From: Phascolomyces articulosus
Lineage: Eukaryota; Mucoromycota; Mucoromycetes; Mucorales; Lichtheimiaceae
DNA length: 64,000 nucleotides
Assembly (NCBI GenBank): GCA_025677815.1
Contig: JAIXMP010000003.1
Location: forward strand, 992,001-1,056,000
Reading direction: 5' to 3'
Under the pieces are notes generated by a model, which ran no database searches, had not been told where the DNA came from, and was given only the letters and a program-made list of their open reading frames with translations. Positions within the stretch are counted from its first letter, which is position 1, and each line of letters opens with the position of its first letter. Shown here piece by piece: positions 23,501 to 35,033 of this stretch. The translations under genes and the position numbers were made by a program.

Positions 23501-24925
23501 CCTTTGAATCGATCTACCACTGCTGTGGATAATAGCCGATTTTTCGATGATGACGATGACGATGATCGACATAGTCAACAAGGATTAATGAATAATAATC
23601 ATATGGATATGGCATGGCAAGTCAATAATAGCGACTCTGGCGATAACCTTCATCGTCATAGTACTACCAGTAGTAATAGTAGCAGATCAATATCCTCCGG
23701 TGCAAGTAGTACCGATGTTCGACAATCTACAGCTGTTTTGGTGACCAACATTTTGGCAAACAGCAGTAATGGTAATAATGAAAACGACAACGACGACTAT
23801 TTTGTTGCTGGTCAATATAATAGTCATAATACCAACGACGATGAAGACGATGATATGAATTCAATGATTGTACAAACTGTTATTTCAAGACGTCATTCAG
23901 CACCAGAGCATACTCATTTGTTTTGGTCACATACGTTGGAGAGTACGGAGGATGCTCCTATAGTGGATCATCCCTATCCATTATTGCATCGTCAAATCTC
24001 CATGCCTGAATTATTACGTCGACCAGACGCTCATAAGTCAAAACAAAAAGTAACGACTATTGTGAATGATACACTTCCTATTGTTGAAATGCGACGTAAT
24101 TCAGCCCCATGGTATAGTACAAGTAGACGAAACGATCAACAAGAAGACGGACAAGGCACAAGTAATGATGACGATCTTACAATGATAGCAACAGCAGCTC
24201 CTCAATTACGACGCAACCAGACCATGCCATTACGACAACGACGTCCAATGCACTTGATGGAAGATCCTCCCATTCATGAAGAAAATGATGATCTGGAAGA
24301 AGTATCATTGACAGAAAATAATGACGTTAACCAACATCATCGCATTGCCAGCTACCATCAGCAACAACAACAACGAGCAATAGGTATTGCATCCTCTCCT
24401 ATCGAACAACAACGTAGAAGAACAAGTCAATTGAGTCGAGCCATGTCCGTTCAAAGTGGACGACGATCATGGTATTGGACAGCAGAAGCACCTGTTTCAT
24501 CCACTACCACTACAGTAACAACGGGAGAAGAAGATAATGGTTATGATACATCCACCTCAACTCGACCTCCATCTTCCTTGTTGGTTCGATCACGTACCAT
24601 GCCTGGACGACAAAGTATTAATTCCTCCATGATCAATTCTCGTTATCGAATTACCTATTACGATGATTTGCTCAATAGTGATATACCATCCTTACCTGAA
24701 TTTGGCAACAGTGATCCACAACGTATGTCATTCGCTTCAAGTAGTTTTGAACAATATTATTATCAGGATGCTAATAGTGATCATGACGAACATGAAGTTA
24801 CAACAAGAAATAATGCACATCATCATCATGATCAACAACAACAGCAGCAGCAGTACCATCACCAGGGTGAAGAACGTGGTACAAATAGTAATAGTGGTGG
24901 TGGTAGACAAAATATTTATTTTTAA
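20536..24925 (+). CDS. Csc1/OSCA/TMEM63-family osmosensitive cation channel with long C-terminal tail
   Basis: Exons 20536-20717, 20829-21041, 21183-21604 and 21705-24925 give 1345 residues. Order: a first membrane helix (LGINIGVSLLVMAGFSFLR), LVYAPKY and the typical GWFGWIKPV segment, further helices, a cytosolic RRM-like loop (ARSLLISNVPKN...FCGGRKVDAIDYY), then the 7TM core from about residue 385 (WILIFVWMIPVGALSATSN) through VFFIINNLLVFTLASILIG to the conserved LAYNMLLFFFTIALLYSAIAPLV region (one residue read as Y-N-M here). Family members are calcium-permeable, osmolarity-gated channels or phospholipid scramblases of the plasma membrane or secretory pathway. The tail after about residue 700 is unusually long (over 600 residues), acidic, disordered, and carries five R-x-x-[S/T]-[A/M]-P motifs between 1001 and 1239. 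The first intron (111 nt) has no stop in frame. Which paralogue (Csc1, Phm7, Rsn1) is unknown. Confidence 0.93.
21670..21693. repeat. T12A12 palindrome inside an intron
   Basis: Twelve T followed directly by twelve A, in the third intron of the channel gene. It is the longest of several TnAn palindromes in the window (others near 17,849, 29,894, 34,600, 35,715, 37,759, 37,869 and 43,516). Confidence 0.85.
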
Positions 24926-26870
24926 ATCATCTCTTTATAATTTTACTGTATAATTGTAACATTTTGTTTCATATACTAGATATATCACTTTTTTGTTAAA
25001 ACATCATCTTTATACCTAACTACTATTATAATTACTATCGGATACTTTTATATAAATATATATATATATATTTTTTCAAAAGAAATTTTACAATGCCTCT
25101 GAGAGTACTCTTTCCTATAATATTGCTTTTTTTTTCTTAACAACATTTATATTTCCCTTTTGATTTTTTTTTTACTCTTTCTTTATTATTTTTTTCGAGA
25201 GCACTTAAAAAGTTATCCATTTTCAATAGGGATGCTTTTACTTATTACAATGGATTGTATTCCTCAAACAACGGCACGTGTGCTATGAATTATAAAAAGA
25301 GAGGAGTAATGGTGATGTTAGCGAGTTGCTAGCACTCGTTTTTCAATATTATTATGCAAGGTTCGCACAGTGTTAGTCGTTCAAGATACAATTTACTCTT
25401 TTTCTCACCAATAATCATTTTCTAATAATTTCTTCCTATAAAATAATAAAATTTCCATCAAACGGTATTATTACCTTTGCACCTATAATAGGTAATTACT
25501 ATATCATTTTGAAGTGTACCAAAAATAAATTAAGGGGTTAAAGGCCTGTGCTTCCATCGGAGCTGGATGTGAAACACATTTGGCTCAGACTAAGAAATAT
25601 ATGAAATTTATGCAAGACCACCAAAGGAAACCATTTTATACTTCTTTACCGTTCATCGTTTCTTTCAAATTATCATCCTCTTTAAGTTTTTGTTCATATA
25701 CCCTATATTTTATATATAAAAGCTATTATCTGCCGCAGCAATTGAAATTCAACACCAGAATTGAAAACAGTCACTTAAGAAAAAAAGATATAAAAGAAAA
25801 CTGATTTCGCCATTTTCTTTTTTTCTCTTTTTTTTTTTCTTTACGTATCCTGGCCAGGATCAAAAACAACCGGCATTTGTCCCTGGAGAGGGGTGGAAGG
25901 CCTTGTGCTCTCTATCCTCTTTCGTAAACAGTATTGGCCAATGTAAGCTTTTTATAAGCACTAAGAAGTTTCTTCTTTTTTTTTCAATGGCTTTTTTTTC
26001 CTTCATCTTCAAAATGAAGAAAATACTCAAATAAGAAAATGATAAAAAAAAATACTATTATTATTTTATAATAATAGTAATAGTCTCTGTTATTTTAAAT
26101 AATAAAATAAAATGTTAATGTTCAAACCATGAACTTTTACATTTTGTTTCAAACTGTTTATAAATGTAGTTTTTTTTATTAATTGTCGTAATGAAGAATA
26201 ATAATAAAGTGGTGCACAGACCAAACACGCTGTTGTAAACGAAGGGTTGTTTATAGTGCATAATATAAAATTAGCGGTCAACTTGAACGTGCGTGTGCTA
26301 TTTATTTTATTATTATATGATCTCTTTCTCTCTCTTTTTTTTTTGCGTAATGACATTTGAATAACGATTGCAGAAAAGGAAAAAAGGGATCTCCATGACA
26401 GTAGCAAGATTCGTTTGCAGATTGTATATAAAGTTTTATATTGAAAAAAAAAATCATAATAATGCGCACAATATAATTTTATGTTTGACAGCTATTAGAA
26501 ACCATAGTAACATGATGATGAAGTACCTTAATATTATTATGATACGGCTGCACTTTATAAAAATAGCACCTTTAGCTAAAAAAACATATTATTTTATAAA
26601 TATGTTGTGCATCGAATTGAATGGTTTCCATGTTGATGGTTCATGCTTCCAATTTGAATCTTTGTTTAATATCTCTACAGCCGCGCCATAAAAGCTTATT
26701 CTCCTTGCTACGCTGTTTTTTTATTTTACAAATAACGTGTCCCTTCTTTTTGTTTTCTAAATATAACGCCAATAGCTACTTTACAATTTCAAACAAATCC
26801 TTTCGTTAGCATCATATCAGATTCATATGTCCATTTCACACCAACGCAATTGGATCTTACCGCTACTTAA
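24926..26870. other. Gene-poor interval
   Basis: AT-rich. Short less AT-rich islands near 25,540-25,600 and 25,850-25,950 may be remnants of something older but contain no readable domain. Small open frames on both strands are not supported. Confidence 0.45.
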
Positions 26871-27086
26871 AAAAACGCATTTGAGCAAGGAAAACAAGCC
26901 TATGCAGTACACGATTATATACACGCGATTGAATTCTACATCAAAGCACTTAATGCCTTACACCAAGATCCTCATCTATCATTTCATTGTAGAGCGCTGT
27001 TGTCTATGAAAAAGTTCCAACAATACCAAAAAGTAGTTGACGATTGTGCACAGGTGGAAGACAATTACACTCATCATGGTGGATAA
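26871..27086 (+). pseudogene. TPR-repeat gene fragment
   Basis: An open frame bounded by stops encodes about 71 residues that read like tetratricopeptide repeats: FEQGKQAYAVHDYIHAIEFY, IKALNALHQDPHLSFHCRAL, and FQQYQKVVDDCAQVE. The G-x3-Y...A-I-x-x-Y-x-x-A-L pattern and the second helix pair fit a TPR protein of the kind found in fungal F-box/TPR (Pof3-like) proteins. There is an in-frame stop just upstream (26868-26870), no start codon and no F-box before it. I read it as a relic; an exon of an undetected gene is the alternative. Confidence 0.5.
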
Positions 27087-27265
27087 CACTTTTATCTAAT
27101 TTGCTTGTTATTGATCACATCATATATCACCGAATGCATTATAATTGTTCGATTGAATCGATTTACCTTTCATATATAATACATATATAGATGAAAAAAG
27201 AAGAATCTTTTTTTTTTCTAGATACAAAACTACTTCTACACCGTTGGCGTCTTATTTTTTTTCCA

Positions 27266-27487
27266 TAATTGAATGAAATAGCTGATATTCCACCAGATCT
27301 TTATGCCCACCAAACTATGGACGTTTATCGTGATATATACGATAAAGAAACTGGAACACAAACAATAACCATGGGCTTACCACCAACGGATCCAAATGTG
27401 CAGCTGTCATATAATACACCTTATCCGATGCCGCATCATCTACACGATCGAAAGTATCCACATAATTCACATCAACAGTACCACTAG
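27266..27487 (+). pseudogene. Unrecognised coding fragment
   Basis: About 70 residues are open after an AG acceptor-like site (near 27,279), ending at a stop at 27485-27487. The text is protein-like and low in simple repeats: ADIPPDLYAHQTMDVYRD, TGTQTITMGLPPTDPNVQ, then a His/Pro-rich end. No ATG start or upstream exon joins convincingly to it; the neighbouring TPR fragment ends 180 bases earlier. It may belong to the same decayed locus or be the last exon of an unseen gene. Confidence 0.35.
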
Positions 27488-28720
27488 CACACCCTCATGT
27501 TCTATTAGATAATCACTACCTCGTCATCCTTCTCTTATGTCCACTGGTTCCGATAATGATATATAGCAGCAGATTCCTAGTGCATATTCTGAATCTATCA
27601 CAATATAGTATGAATAAGAATGTGTTAAGTGTCAATTAGAGAGTACATACGATACTAGATGGTGCCAAAGCACCTAGTTAGATTTGCGCCACTACGTTCA
27701 TCACTGGATAAAGTGAAAAGGATGGTCTAACCTAAAATCATTTCTGAGCGGCCACGTTGCAAAGTGTATGGAAGATAATAGAATGTCTAGTACATCCTCC
27801 AAGAAAGAATTATGTAGAATAAAAAGTAGAGTGAAATGCAGTATCATTCACATCAACAAGTATTAAGATCCATGATCCAATACTGGAATCAGAAGTAATA
27901 CTATGTGTAAACAGCAAGTGTAGGCCAAAAAGAAACCGTATAACCTTATTTTTTTTGAATTGCTAGTATACAAGTGTATATATATTGTTAATCTAAAGAA
28001 AAGGCCTGGTTTTTGCCCAAATGAGAGTCGAGTAGTGCTGTAAAGTAGTTTGGAAAGTTTTGTTAAGGGATTGGAAGATAGTGTTACCCTGTCTAAGTAG
28101 ATGTAAAATAATTGTACAAATAAAAGCTGAATTGTATTGATTATATAGATTGCCCCCAAGTGTTTGTTTTTCTTGGACAACTTTTTGTATTAATTTCTTG
28201 AACAAACGCTTATGGTAAAACTGATGTAAATCATGTAATAAAAAATAAATATATTCTTCTTTGAAAACAGCAAACAAGTACGAACAAAACAAAGTCTCTT
28301 GACCGAATAAAAACATAAAGAAAAAGAGCAAGAGATATTATAATAGAGTTTGATGTTTATCCATTTTTTGTTTTCCCGCACAATGAGGGATGGATGAATG
28401 GTTTCATGTTGCATAATTATTGTATATAAATAAAAAAAAGAGAGTGCATAATATAAACTAAATCGATATACAAAGTTAAATTAAAATAGGAGGAAAAGAA
28501 AACTCCCATGAAAAAAGAAAATGCGTCATTTACAAAAAAAAATTGGGAATATTTTTTTTCTTTTTTAGGTATCCAATTCAAAATGTTGCCATAATAGAAA
28601 TGACAAGAAGTAGTTGTCATTCACATAATAATATATATCGTAATATAATCATACATCATACGTATTTATTTATCTTCGTTGTCTTGCCAAGACTGTTGTA
28701 TGGTTATAATATATAGGTGG

Positions 28721-28740
28721 ATCGATCGATCGATCGATCG
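28721..28740. repeat. (ATCG)5 microsatellite
   Basis: Five perfect ATCG units, self-complementary because of the overlapping GATC and ATCGAT palindromes. A shorter GATC run occurs in the first intron of the channel gene near 20,761. Confidence 0.9.
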
Positions 28741-31352
28741 AAAATAAGCCTATTCGAAAAAGAAGAAACTGTTATTATGTGTAAAATGATGGCTAGTTGC
28801 CAAGGAGAATCTTAAAAATAGATATATACCTGGATTGATTAATTAGATGAAAACGTGTAAAAACGATGATGAATGGTATTACATCCTGAAATGATGATAC
28901 TATTTTTTTTTTGTATGGATTCCGTCGAAAATGAAACCGATAAGGAAGATGGTTTATATATTGCCTGATGAATATTCTATATATATATATATATCCAGAT
29001 TCGTATCTTTTTTTTTATCTAAATGTTCATGGGCTGAGATGATAGTTATAATTAGATAGATCATACTGGAAGAAATAAGAAGAAAATTTTTTTATTGTAC
29101 CTGATAATTAATAGTAAAAATATTTTTAAGAATTTGCTATACAATACTACCAGTCTACCATGAAAACAAATATAAATTTATGATGGATGGTTATGAAATG
29201 TTTTTTCTTTTTTCTTTCAACTATTTCTTGATAATAACAAGTAGTAGTAGTAGCAGTAGTTATGTTCAATTTTTATAATTTACATTCCTTTCCTTGACTG
29301 GCTAAAAGTCATGCATAAAGTTCAAGTCATGATACCTCCTCTCTCTCTGATCACACCCAAAAAAAAGAAAAAAAATTCCGGGTTTATTTTATACTATAAT
29401 GATGGGAGTCATTGCATAAAGAATATGAAAAGTAACACAACGTCAATCATTTCTTTTTTATAATGATATATCATTTGAAAGAGTCAAGCCCCCTCCCCAA
29501 AAAAAATCATTATTAATGAATGGTTCGTAAAGATAAAGAACGAATACCAAGAGAATAATAATGCTAAGCATGTCTATTATAGTGAAAGTCCGTTTTTTCT
29601 GTGGTCACTTTATTGTAAAAGGGTTACACATTTTTTTTTTACGCCACGAATTTTTGTATAATACAATAAATGCCGAAAAGTGGAAAAAGTGAGCCATTTT
29701 TCCATTGTATAACCAACTCAACGAAAACAATAAAGTTGCTTGAGTTACAATGAAAATTTACCGATAAGAGCATAACATGAATAATAATAATAATAATGAC
29801 TGATCTATCATTCTTGATAGTTTTATCCAAAAAAGAATGAATGGTACCTGACAAGTACCCTACGTTGAAGTGATGGGGGTAGGCTACCCTGACTTTTTTT
29901 TTTAAAAAAAATAAAGGGTAAGAAGGAACTCATATGGCGTGCTGGATAATATGAATGAAATAAGTACAGGTCATGTTGCCTCTTATTGACCACGTGTTTC
30001 AATATGTCCAAAAAAATTTTCTTCAAAGGAAAAAGTGTAAATTTTATATAAAATTTCATTGTCATCCTTTATACGCTGCCAAATGGAAGAGAGAAGAAGA
30101 AGAGAAAAGAAAGAAAAGGGCGGGAAATTCTTTTATTGACTGACTGCATGTGGATACTATGTGTGTGTGTAAAAAAAAAATGTTTGCATAACTATATACA
30201 TATATCCTTTCACTTTCCAATCGAACGACTCTTTTTTTTTCTTTTTCATTGATTTCGTATATAGAATTGTGAGAGTTTATTTCATAAATATAGAAAACCA
30301 ACTTCTTTTTTCATACTTCCCTTGGGAAATGAAATAAAAGACACATACTAGCCATTGAGGGAGTAATGATGAAGATAGAAACTTTAAGAAGCTGTTGTTG
30401 TCAGCTACAGTTATTAAATGGAATAAGTTGAAACACAAAAACATAAATATTATAATCAAATGACCCATTTCTCACTCTCTCCACATATAATATACTCAAA
30501 ATATAAACAAGTAGAAGTTATTAAACAACAGCAGCAACAGCAGCAGCAGGAGGTTTCGGTTCCCACACCAAATAGAGAAACGTTGTTGAGAAAGTACAGT
30601 GCATCATTATCATCACCCCCGCACATATATACTACATTACAACATTTAGAGTACGTAGTTACATGTATATATTTGCGTTCACCAATCTTCCTTATCATTA
30701 AATGTTATTATAATAAAATGATGGATTATTATTATGGATTGAATGAATAAACTCAATTTATTGTTTTTTTCATGGGAACTTGTTTTATTATTATACAATT
30801 TTTGACACTTGGCCGAAACAACAACATAAACAATAATAACAATAATAATAATATGAAAAAAATACTCACACACATGGACCATTCTTGTATTATAACCATA
30901 ACAAAGAAAATGGGGGTATATATATACTGCTACTTTTTAATAACAACAAAGAAAAATTTATAATTTAGATCAATGATAATGAATAAGCTTTTATAAATGA
31001 ATCCAAGAAAAGGATCGACGTGTTTCAATGAGAGGCTTGTGTGTCCGATCGATTTCACACTAATAAAATAAAAACGTTTTATCAAACTATAATAAATATT
31101 TAATCAATTATGAATGAGCAAATGGAATAAAAATGAATAAATTGATGGACGTGCGAGAGGTAACGATGGTGGTGGAAAGAATCCATTTCAGGTAAAGGCT
31201 GATATGCGTGTGGGCTGGGATGAGGTGGTCATGTATTTGTGGAACACAAACGCCCTTTTTTGTTGAAGCACACGCCCTGCCCTTGTGTATTATGTTTGTG
31301 TTATGTGGAGAAAAAGGTTCGAGTTAAACCGGTCTTTTAAAAACTCCAAAAA

Positions 31353-31360
31353 TATAAAAA
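31353..31360 (+). promoter_or_regulatory. TATA box of C2H2 gene
   Basis: TATAAAAA lies 99 bases upstream of the ATG at 31459, with a CAA-repeat leader in between. Spacing and sequence fit a core promoter element. Confidence 0.5.
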
Positions 31361-31458
31361 GGGAATGAACCCAGGAAAAAAAAAAGGAGGCTAGAGTTTA
31401 TCTTTTTCTTCTTCATCACTTTCTTATATATTTTACAACAACAACAACAACGTCAAAC

Positions 31459-31803
31459 ATGTATTATCGTCAACCATCTACGAATTTATATAATAATCAT
31501 GAAGAAATATGGCCAATGAATCCATTAGCAGAAGAATGGTTCTTATCACATTCTTCTACTTCTTCATTCGATGAACATCATGATCTTTCAAAAGATAGAC
31601 CCTCACCAACACCTTCTTCTTCATCATCCTCTTCCAATTCTGCTAATTCATCAAGTTCTTTTGATTTACCAACAACTACTACTATTGCTACGACGACGAC
31701 ATCCATGTTAATAAAACCTAAAGGAATTCGATGTGCTACTTGCAAACGACGATTTCATTCAAAAGGCAACTTGATGAATCATCATCAACTCTATCAACAT
31801 TAA
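31459..31803 (+). CDS. Small single C2H2 zinc-finger protein
   Basis: A single exon encodes 114 residues. The N-terminal ~88 residues are Ser/Thr-rich, with a poly-Ser stretch. The C-terminus is one C2H2 finger, CATCKRRF...HHQLYQH, with spacing C-x2-C-x12-H-x5-H (first His after LMN). The finger is the last thing in the protein, which ends three bases after the final His. A TATA box and a CAA-rich leader lie upstream and it is codon-biased like the neighbours, so I consider it a real gene. One finger alone usually binds DNA weakly, so partner binding or dimerisation is possible. No orthologue is recognised. Confidence 0.75.
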   Translation: MYYRQPSTNLYNNHEEIWPMNPLAEEWFLSHSSTSSFDEHHDLSKDRPSPTPSSSSSSSNSANSSSSFDLPTTTTIATTTTSMLIKPKGIRCATCKRRFHSKGNLMNHHQLYQH

Positions 31804-32695
31804 TATATATAAATATATATTTTTGACATTCTTGGCATATACTATTATTTTTATTAATATCATTATTCTTATCATCATCATCATTATTATTACTTATCCA
31901 TCTATTATAATTATATAAAAATATATCTTATTATCAAAAAAACTCCTTCAACCCGAAACTCCACCCCTCTTCTTTTCATAATGATATCCCAATATATATT
32001 TATATTTACACTTATTTTTCAACAACAACGAACATGAGCATCATTTTTCATTTCAACATTACACACAACTCAACCCTTGCTGTCTTTTTTTTTTTTTTTT
32101 TGTAAATACATAGTCATCTTTCTTCTATATTTATATCACTTTTCCATATTAAATTTATTTATTTATTTATTTTTTTGTTCATGATGAATAATAAAAAAAA
32201 ACAGAACATTGGCATTAAATATTATTATTATTATTATTACATATTACTATTATTATGATGATTAAGTTACCAACGAATCGATCGAAAATAATCCAACATT
32301 CCTGCATATTCGTGAAAAAAAAATACGGATTTCTAATCGAACGAAAATAATTCCAGGGGAAAAGTACAAAAGTGTTTCATCCATCAACATGGGAAAAATA
32401 ACAGTGAAAATTGAACTCCATGAGAAAAGCTTCTTTCTTTTTCTTTTACTTTTCATCCCATCAATTGATTGGAAAATTTTATAAACCATGAATATATTCA
32501 TGCTGATTACCCTGAATGCTGAATATGAAAAAAACCTGGTTTTTTTTATTGCCACCTTTTTACTACTGAAAACTGCAAAAACATAGATATCGTCCATCCT
32601 CGTCCTCCCTTTTTTTTTTATTCTTACAAATAAAATATTTCCGTTCTTTTCATTGATAATCTATAAATATACAAATAACTATATATATAAAAAAA
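31804..32695. other. Intergenic
   Basis: AT-rich 3' flank of the C2H2 gene and 5' flank of the first glutaminyl cyclase. It contains T17 near 32,085 and TTA repeats. A 111-residue minus-strand open frame (32262-32597) is not supported. Confidence 0.5.
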
Positions 32696-33855
32696 ATGAA
32701 CCCAGCCAATGCAACAGCAAAGGCAACAAGAACGTATTATTCGCTACTATTCTACCTTATATTAATAATAACAACCACCTTAACCCATATAACAACAGCT
32801 TATAAAATATTGGACAAAGATGCATTGGAACGCATGGCTAAACTAAGTTCCATCAATACTTTTGACATTAATGGAGAACGACTTAAACCATTACTGGTCC
32901 CTCGCGTGGCAGGCACACCTGAAAATGTACGTGTACGGCAATTTATTGTGGATCATTTTCAAACATTAGGTTGGCATGTGGAATTGGATTCTTTTCAAGA
33001 TGACACTCCCTTTGGAAAAAAGTCATTTACCAATATCATTGCTACCCATAACCCAGACGCTCAAAGACGATTGATTGTATCAGCTCATTTTGATTCCAAA
33101 TATTATGAAGAATTTGAATTTATTGGAGCCACGGATTCGGCTGTGCCTTGTGGTATTATGATGGATATGGCAGAAACATTAAACCCAATGTTGGATCGTG
33201 ATGATAATTCACTTACGTTACAAATGGTATTTTTCGATGGTGAAGAAGCGTTTGTGAGTTGGACGGATACGGATTCCATTTATGGTGCAAGGTATATATA
33301 TTTAGGATTAGAGAGAGAGAGAGAGGAATTGGGGATGGGACAATTTCCATGAAAACTCATTGTATCTCTATCTTTTATAGACATTTAGCAGAAAAATGGG
33401 AAACCACCTATGTCAATCCACCCATGCATACCATCAAAAGTCAAAATGAATTAAGTAAAGTGGATGTTTTGGTTTTGTTGGATCTATTAGGAACTCCCAA
33501 TCCAACCATTCCCAATTATTATCGTGAAACCAGTTCAGTCTATTATCGATTGGTAGAATTAGAAGCACGATTGACAAAACAAGGTCTTTTAGAAACTCAC
33601 TCATCCAAAGATGGAAAAGAACTACGATCCATCTTCGATCCTCATTCTATCATGACTTTCCAAGGACGTCGCATGGGAGATGATCATGTTCCTTTTTTAC
33701 ATCGTGGCGTCAATATCTTACATATCATTCCTCAACCTTTCCCATTGGTATGGCATAATGAAAATGATAGTGCTTCTTGTATCGATCCTGCTGTTGTACA
33801 AAATCTGGCCACTTTGTTTCGTGGGTTTGTTTTGGAATATATGGAATTATCATAA
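32696..33855 (+). CDS. Glutaminyl-peptide cyclotransferase (M28-fold), copy 1
   Basis: Exons 32696-33291 and 33381-33855 give 356 residues. An N-terminal hydrophobic segment (about 15-35) acts as a signal peptide or anchor, so the enzyme should act in the secretory pathway. The M28-fold glutaminyl cyclase signature is complete: LLVPRVAGTPENVRVRQFI, LIVSAHFDSK, zinc ligand Asp147 in GATDSAVP, FFDGEEAF with catalytic/zinc Glu183-Glu184, VLLDLLGTPNP, DDHVPFLHRGV, and PFPLVWHNEND with Trp323 and zinc-ligand His324. The enzyme converts N-terminal Gln (or Glu) of peptides to pyroglutamate. It is followed 1.2 kb downstream by a paralogue with the intron at the identical place and phase (after the codon bases for the AR|HLAEKW junction), so the pair is a tandem duplication. 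Confidence 0.92.
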
Positions 33856-35033
33856 TAATAATCTCCAGTGTTATATAAAAAAAATGAATAACAACAATTA
33901 AATGCCGATGCATCATGTATATATAATATATATATCCTTTATACTATTATTATTATTATAAAAACTTCCACTGTATTCATCTCTCCTTCCTTTTCCAACC
34001 TTTTTCTGCTACTACTTTTAGAAGTCTTAAAAATAAAATAATCTTTCGTTTAAATATTGATTATGCAACTCAAGTTATATGTAAAAGTTACGGATGATGC
34101 AAAAGCTTAAACTAAAGATGAGAAAGAGGGGAGGAGGAGGAATTAAAACAAATATACCACTTTCAAATTTTGATGTAAAAACAGAATGATTGCATTTTTT
34201 TCCCTCAACTCAGCACCGTTTGTTGTTTACATCACACACATATATATACATGAATATCAATCTATCTTAGAATCGCAACGTTTTACATAAGAGAATGAGC
34301 ATGCTGTAGTTACTGTCAAGAAATAACACATCTAATCCAGCGAGACCAAGATGTTGACGGATTATTTAGAATAAAGTTTACGCCAAATGTTGAAAATCTT
34401 TGTTTTGTTGCTCTTATTTTTTTTTACCACCCAGATTGCATATGACTGCATAAAAAAAAACCTTCTTATTCTCTCTCCTCCTTCTCCCTTGCATTTGTAC
34501 GTGCTGTTACATTTATAATTTATCAAATGATGAAGATGAAATGATAAGTGGTTGGGAACCGTACGTGTTCTATTTTAGATACTTGTGATCGAACATTAGT
34601 TTTTTTTTTAAAAAAAAAAACCAGACATTTGACGTGACAACAGATGACCTTGTCAGGGTTTTCTATCAAAGAAAGGATTTCTACCATTGATGATGATCAT
34701 GCTATGATGACCCAATAAGATATATATATATATGTATGTATATGTGTCCAAATAATAATAAAAAAGAGAATCCACTCCTTAATAATTGCTTGTGTGCAAT
34801 AACGATGAGGATTTTCATACACGTCATATATGTTTTCCCTGTTGTTTGCATGCAACACACGAAAACAGCTATTTTCTTTATAGTTTATTTTGAGTGAATT
34901 GTTAATCCTATATTATTGACAGTGCAAAATATAACTTAAGTAGGTTTTTGTCCCATGGTAACCATCATGATGATTTTGGACCTAACAACAAATGATCCAT
35001 GCTTTTTTTTTGCATAAATTACGGAAATAGAAA
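33856..35033. other. Intergenic between tandem glutaminyl cyclase genes
   Basis: 1.2 kb of AT-rich spacer with a T10A11 palindrome at 34600-34620. No coding remnant of a third copy was seen. Confidence 0.55.

Larger units (their letters stand above)
27488..31458. other. 4-kb gene-poor interval and promoter of C2H2 gene
   Basis: AT-rich with many microsatellites. Several 60-110-residue open frames on both strands are hydrophobic or low complexity and are not supported. Five ATCG units lie at 28721-28740. The last 250 bases are less AT-rich, with GT- and CCC-rich patches that look regulatory for the gene at 31459. Confidence 0.5.

Noticed and set aside
27863..28414. Overlapping minus-strand ORFs of 74-112 residues
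   Set aside because: Three frames are open over the same AT-rich DNA with Leu/Phe/Ile-rich text; none stands out as coding.
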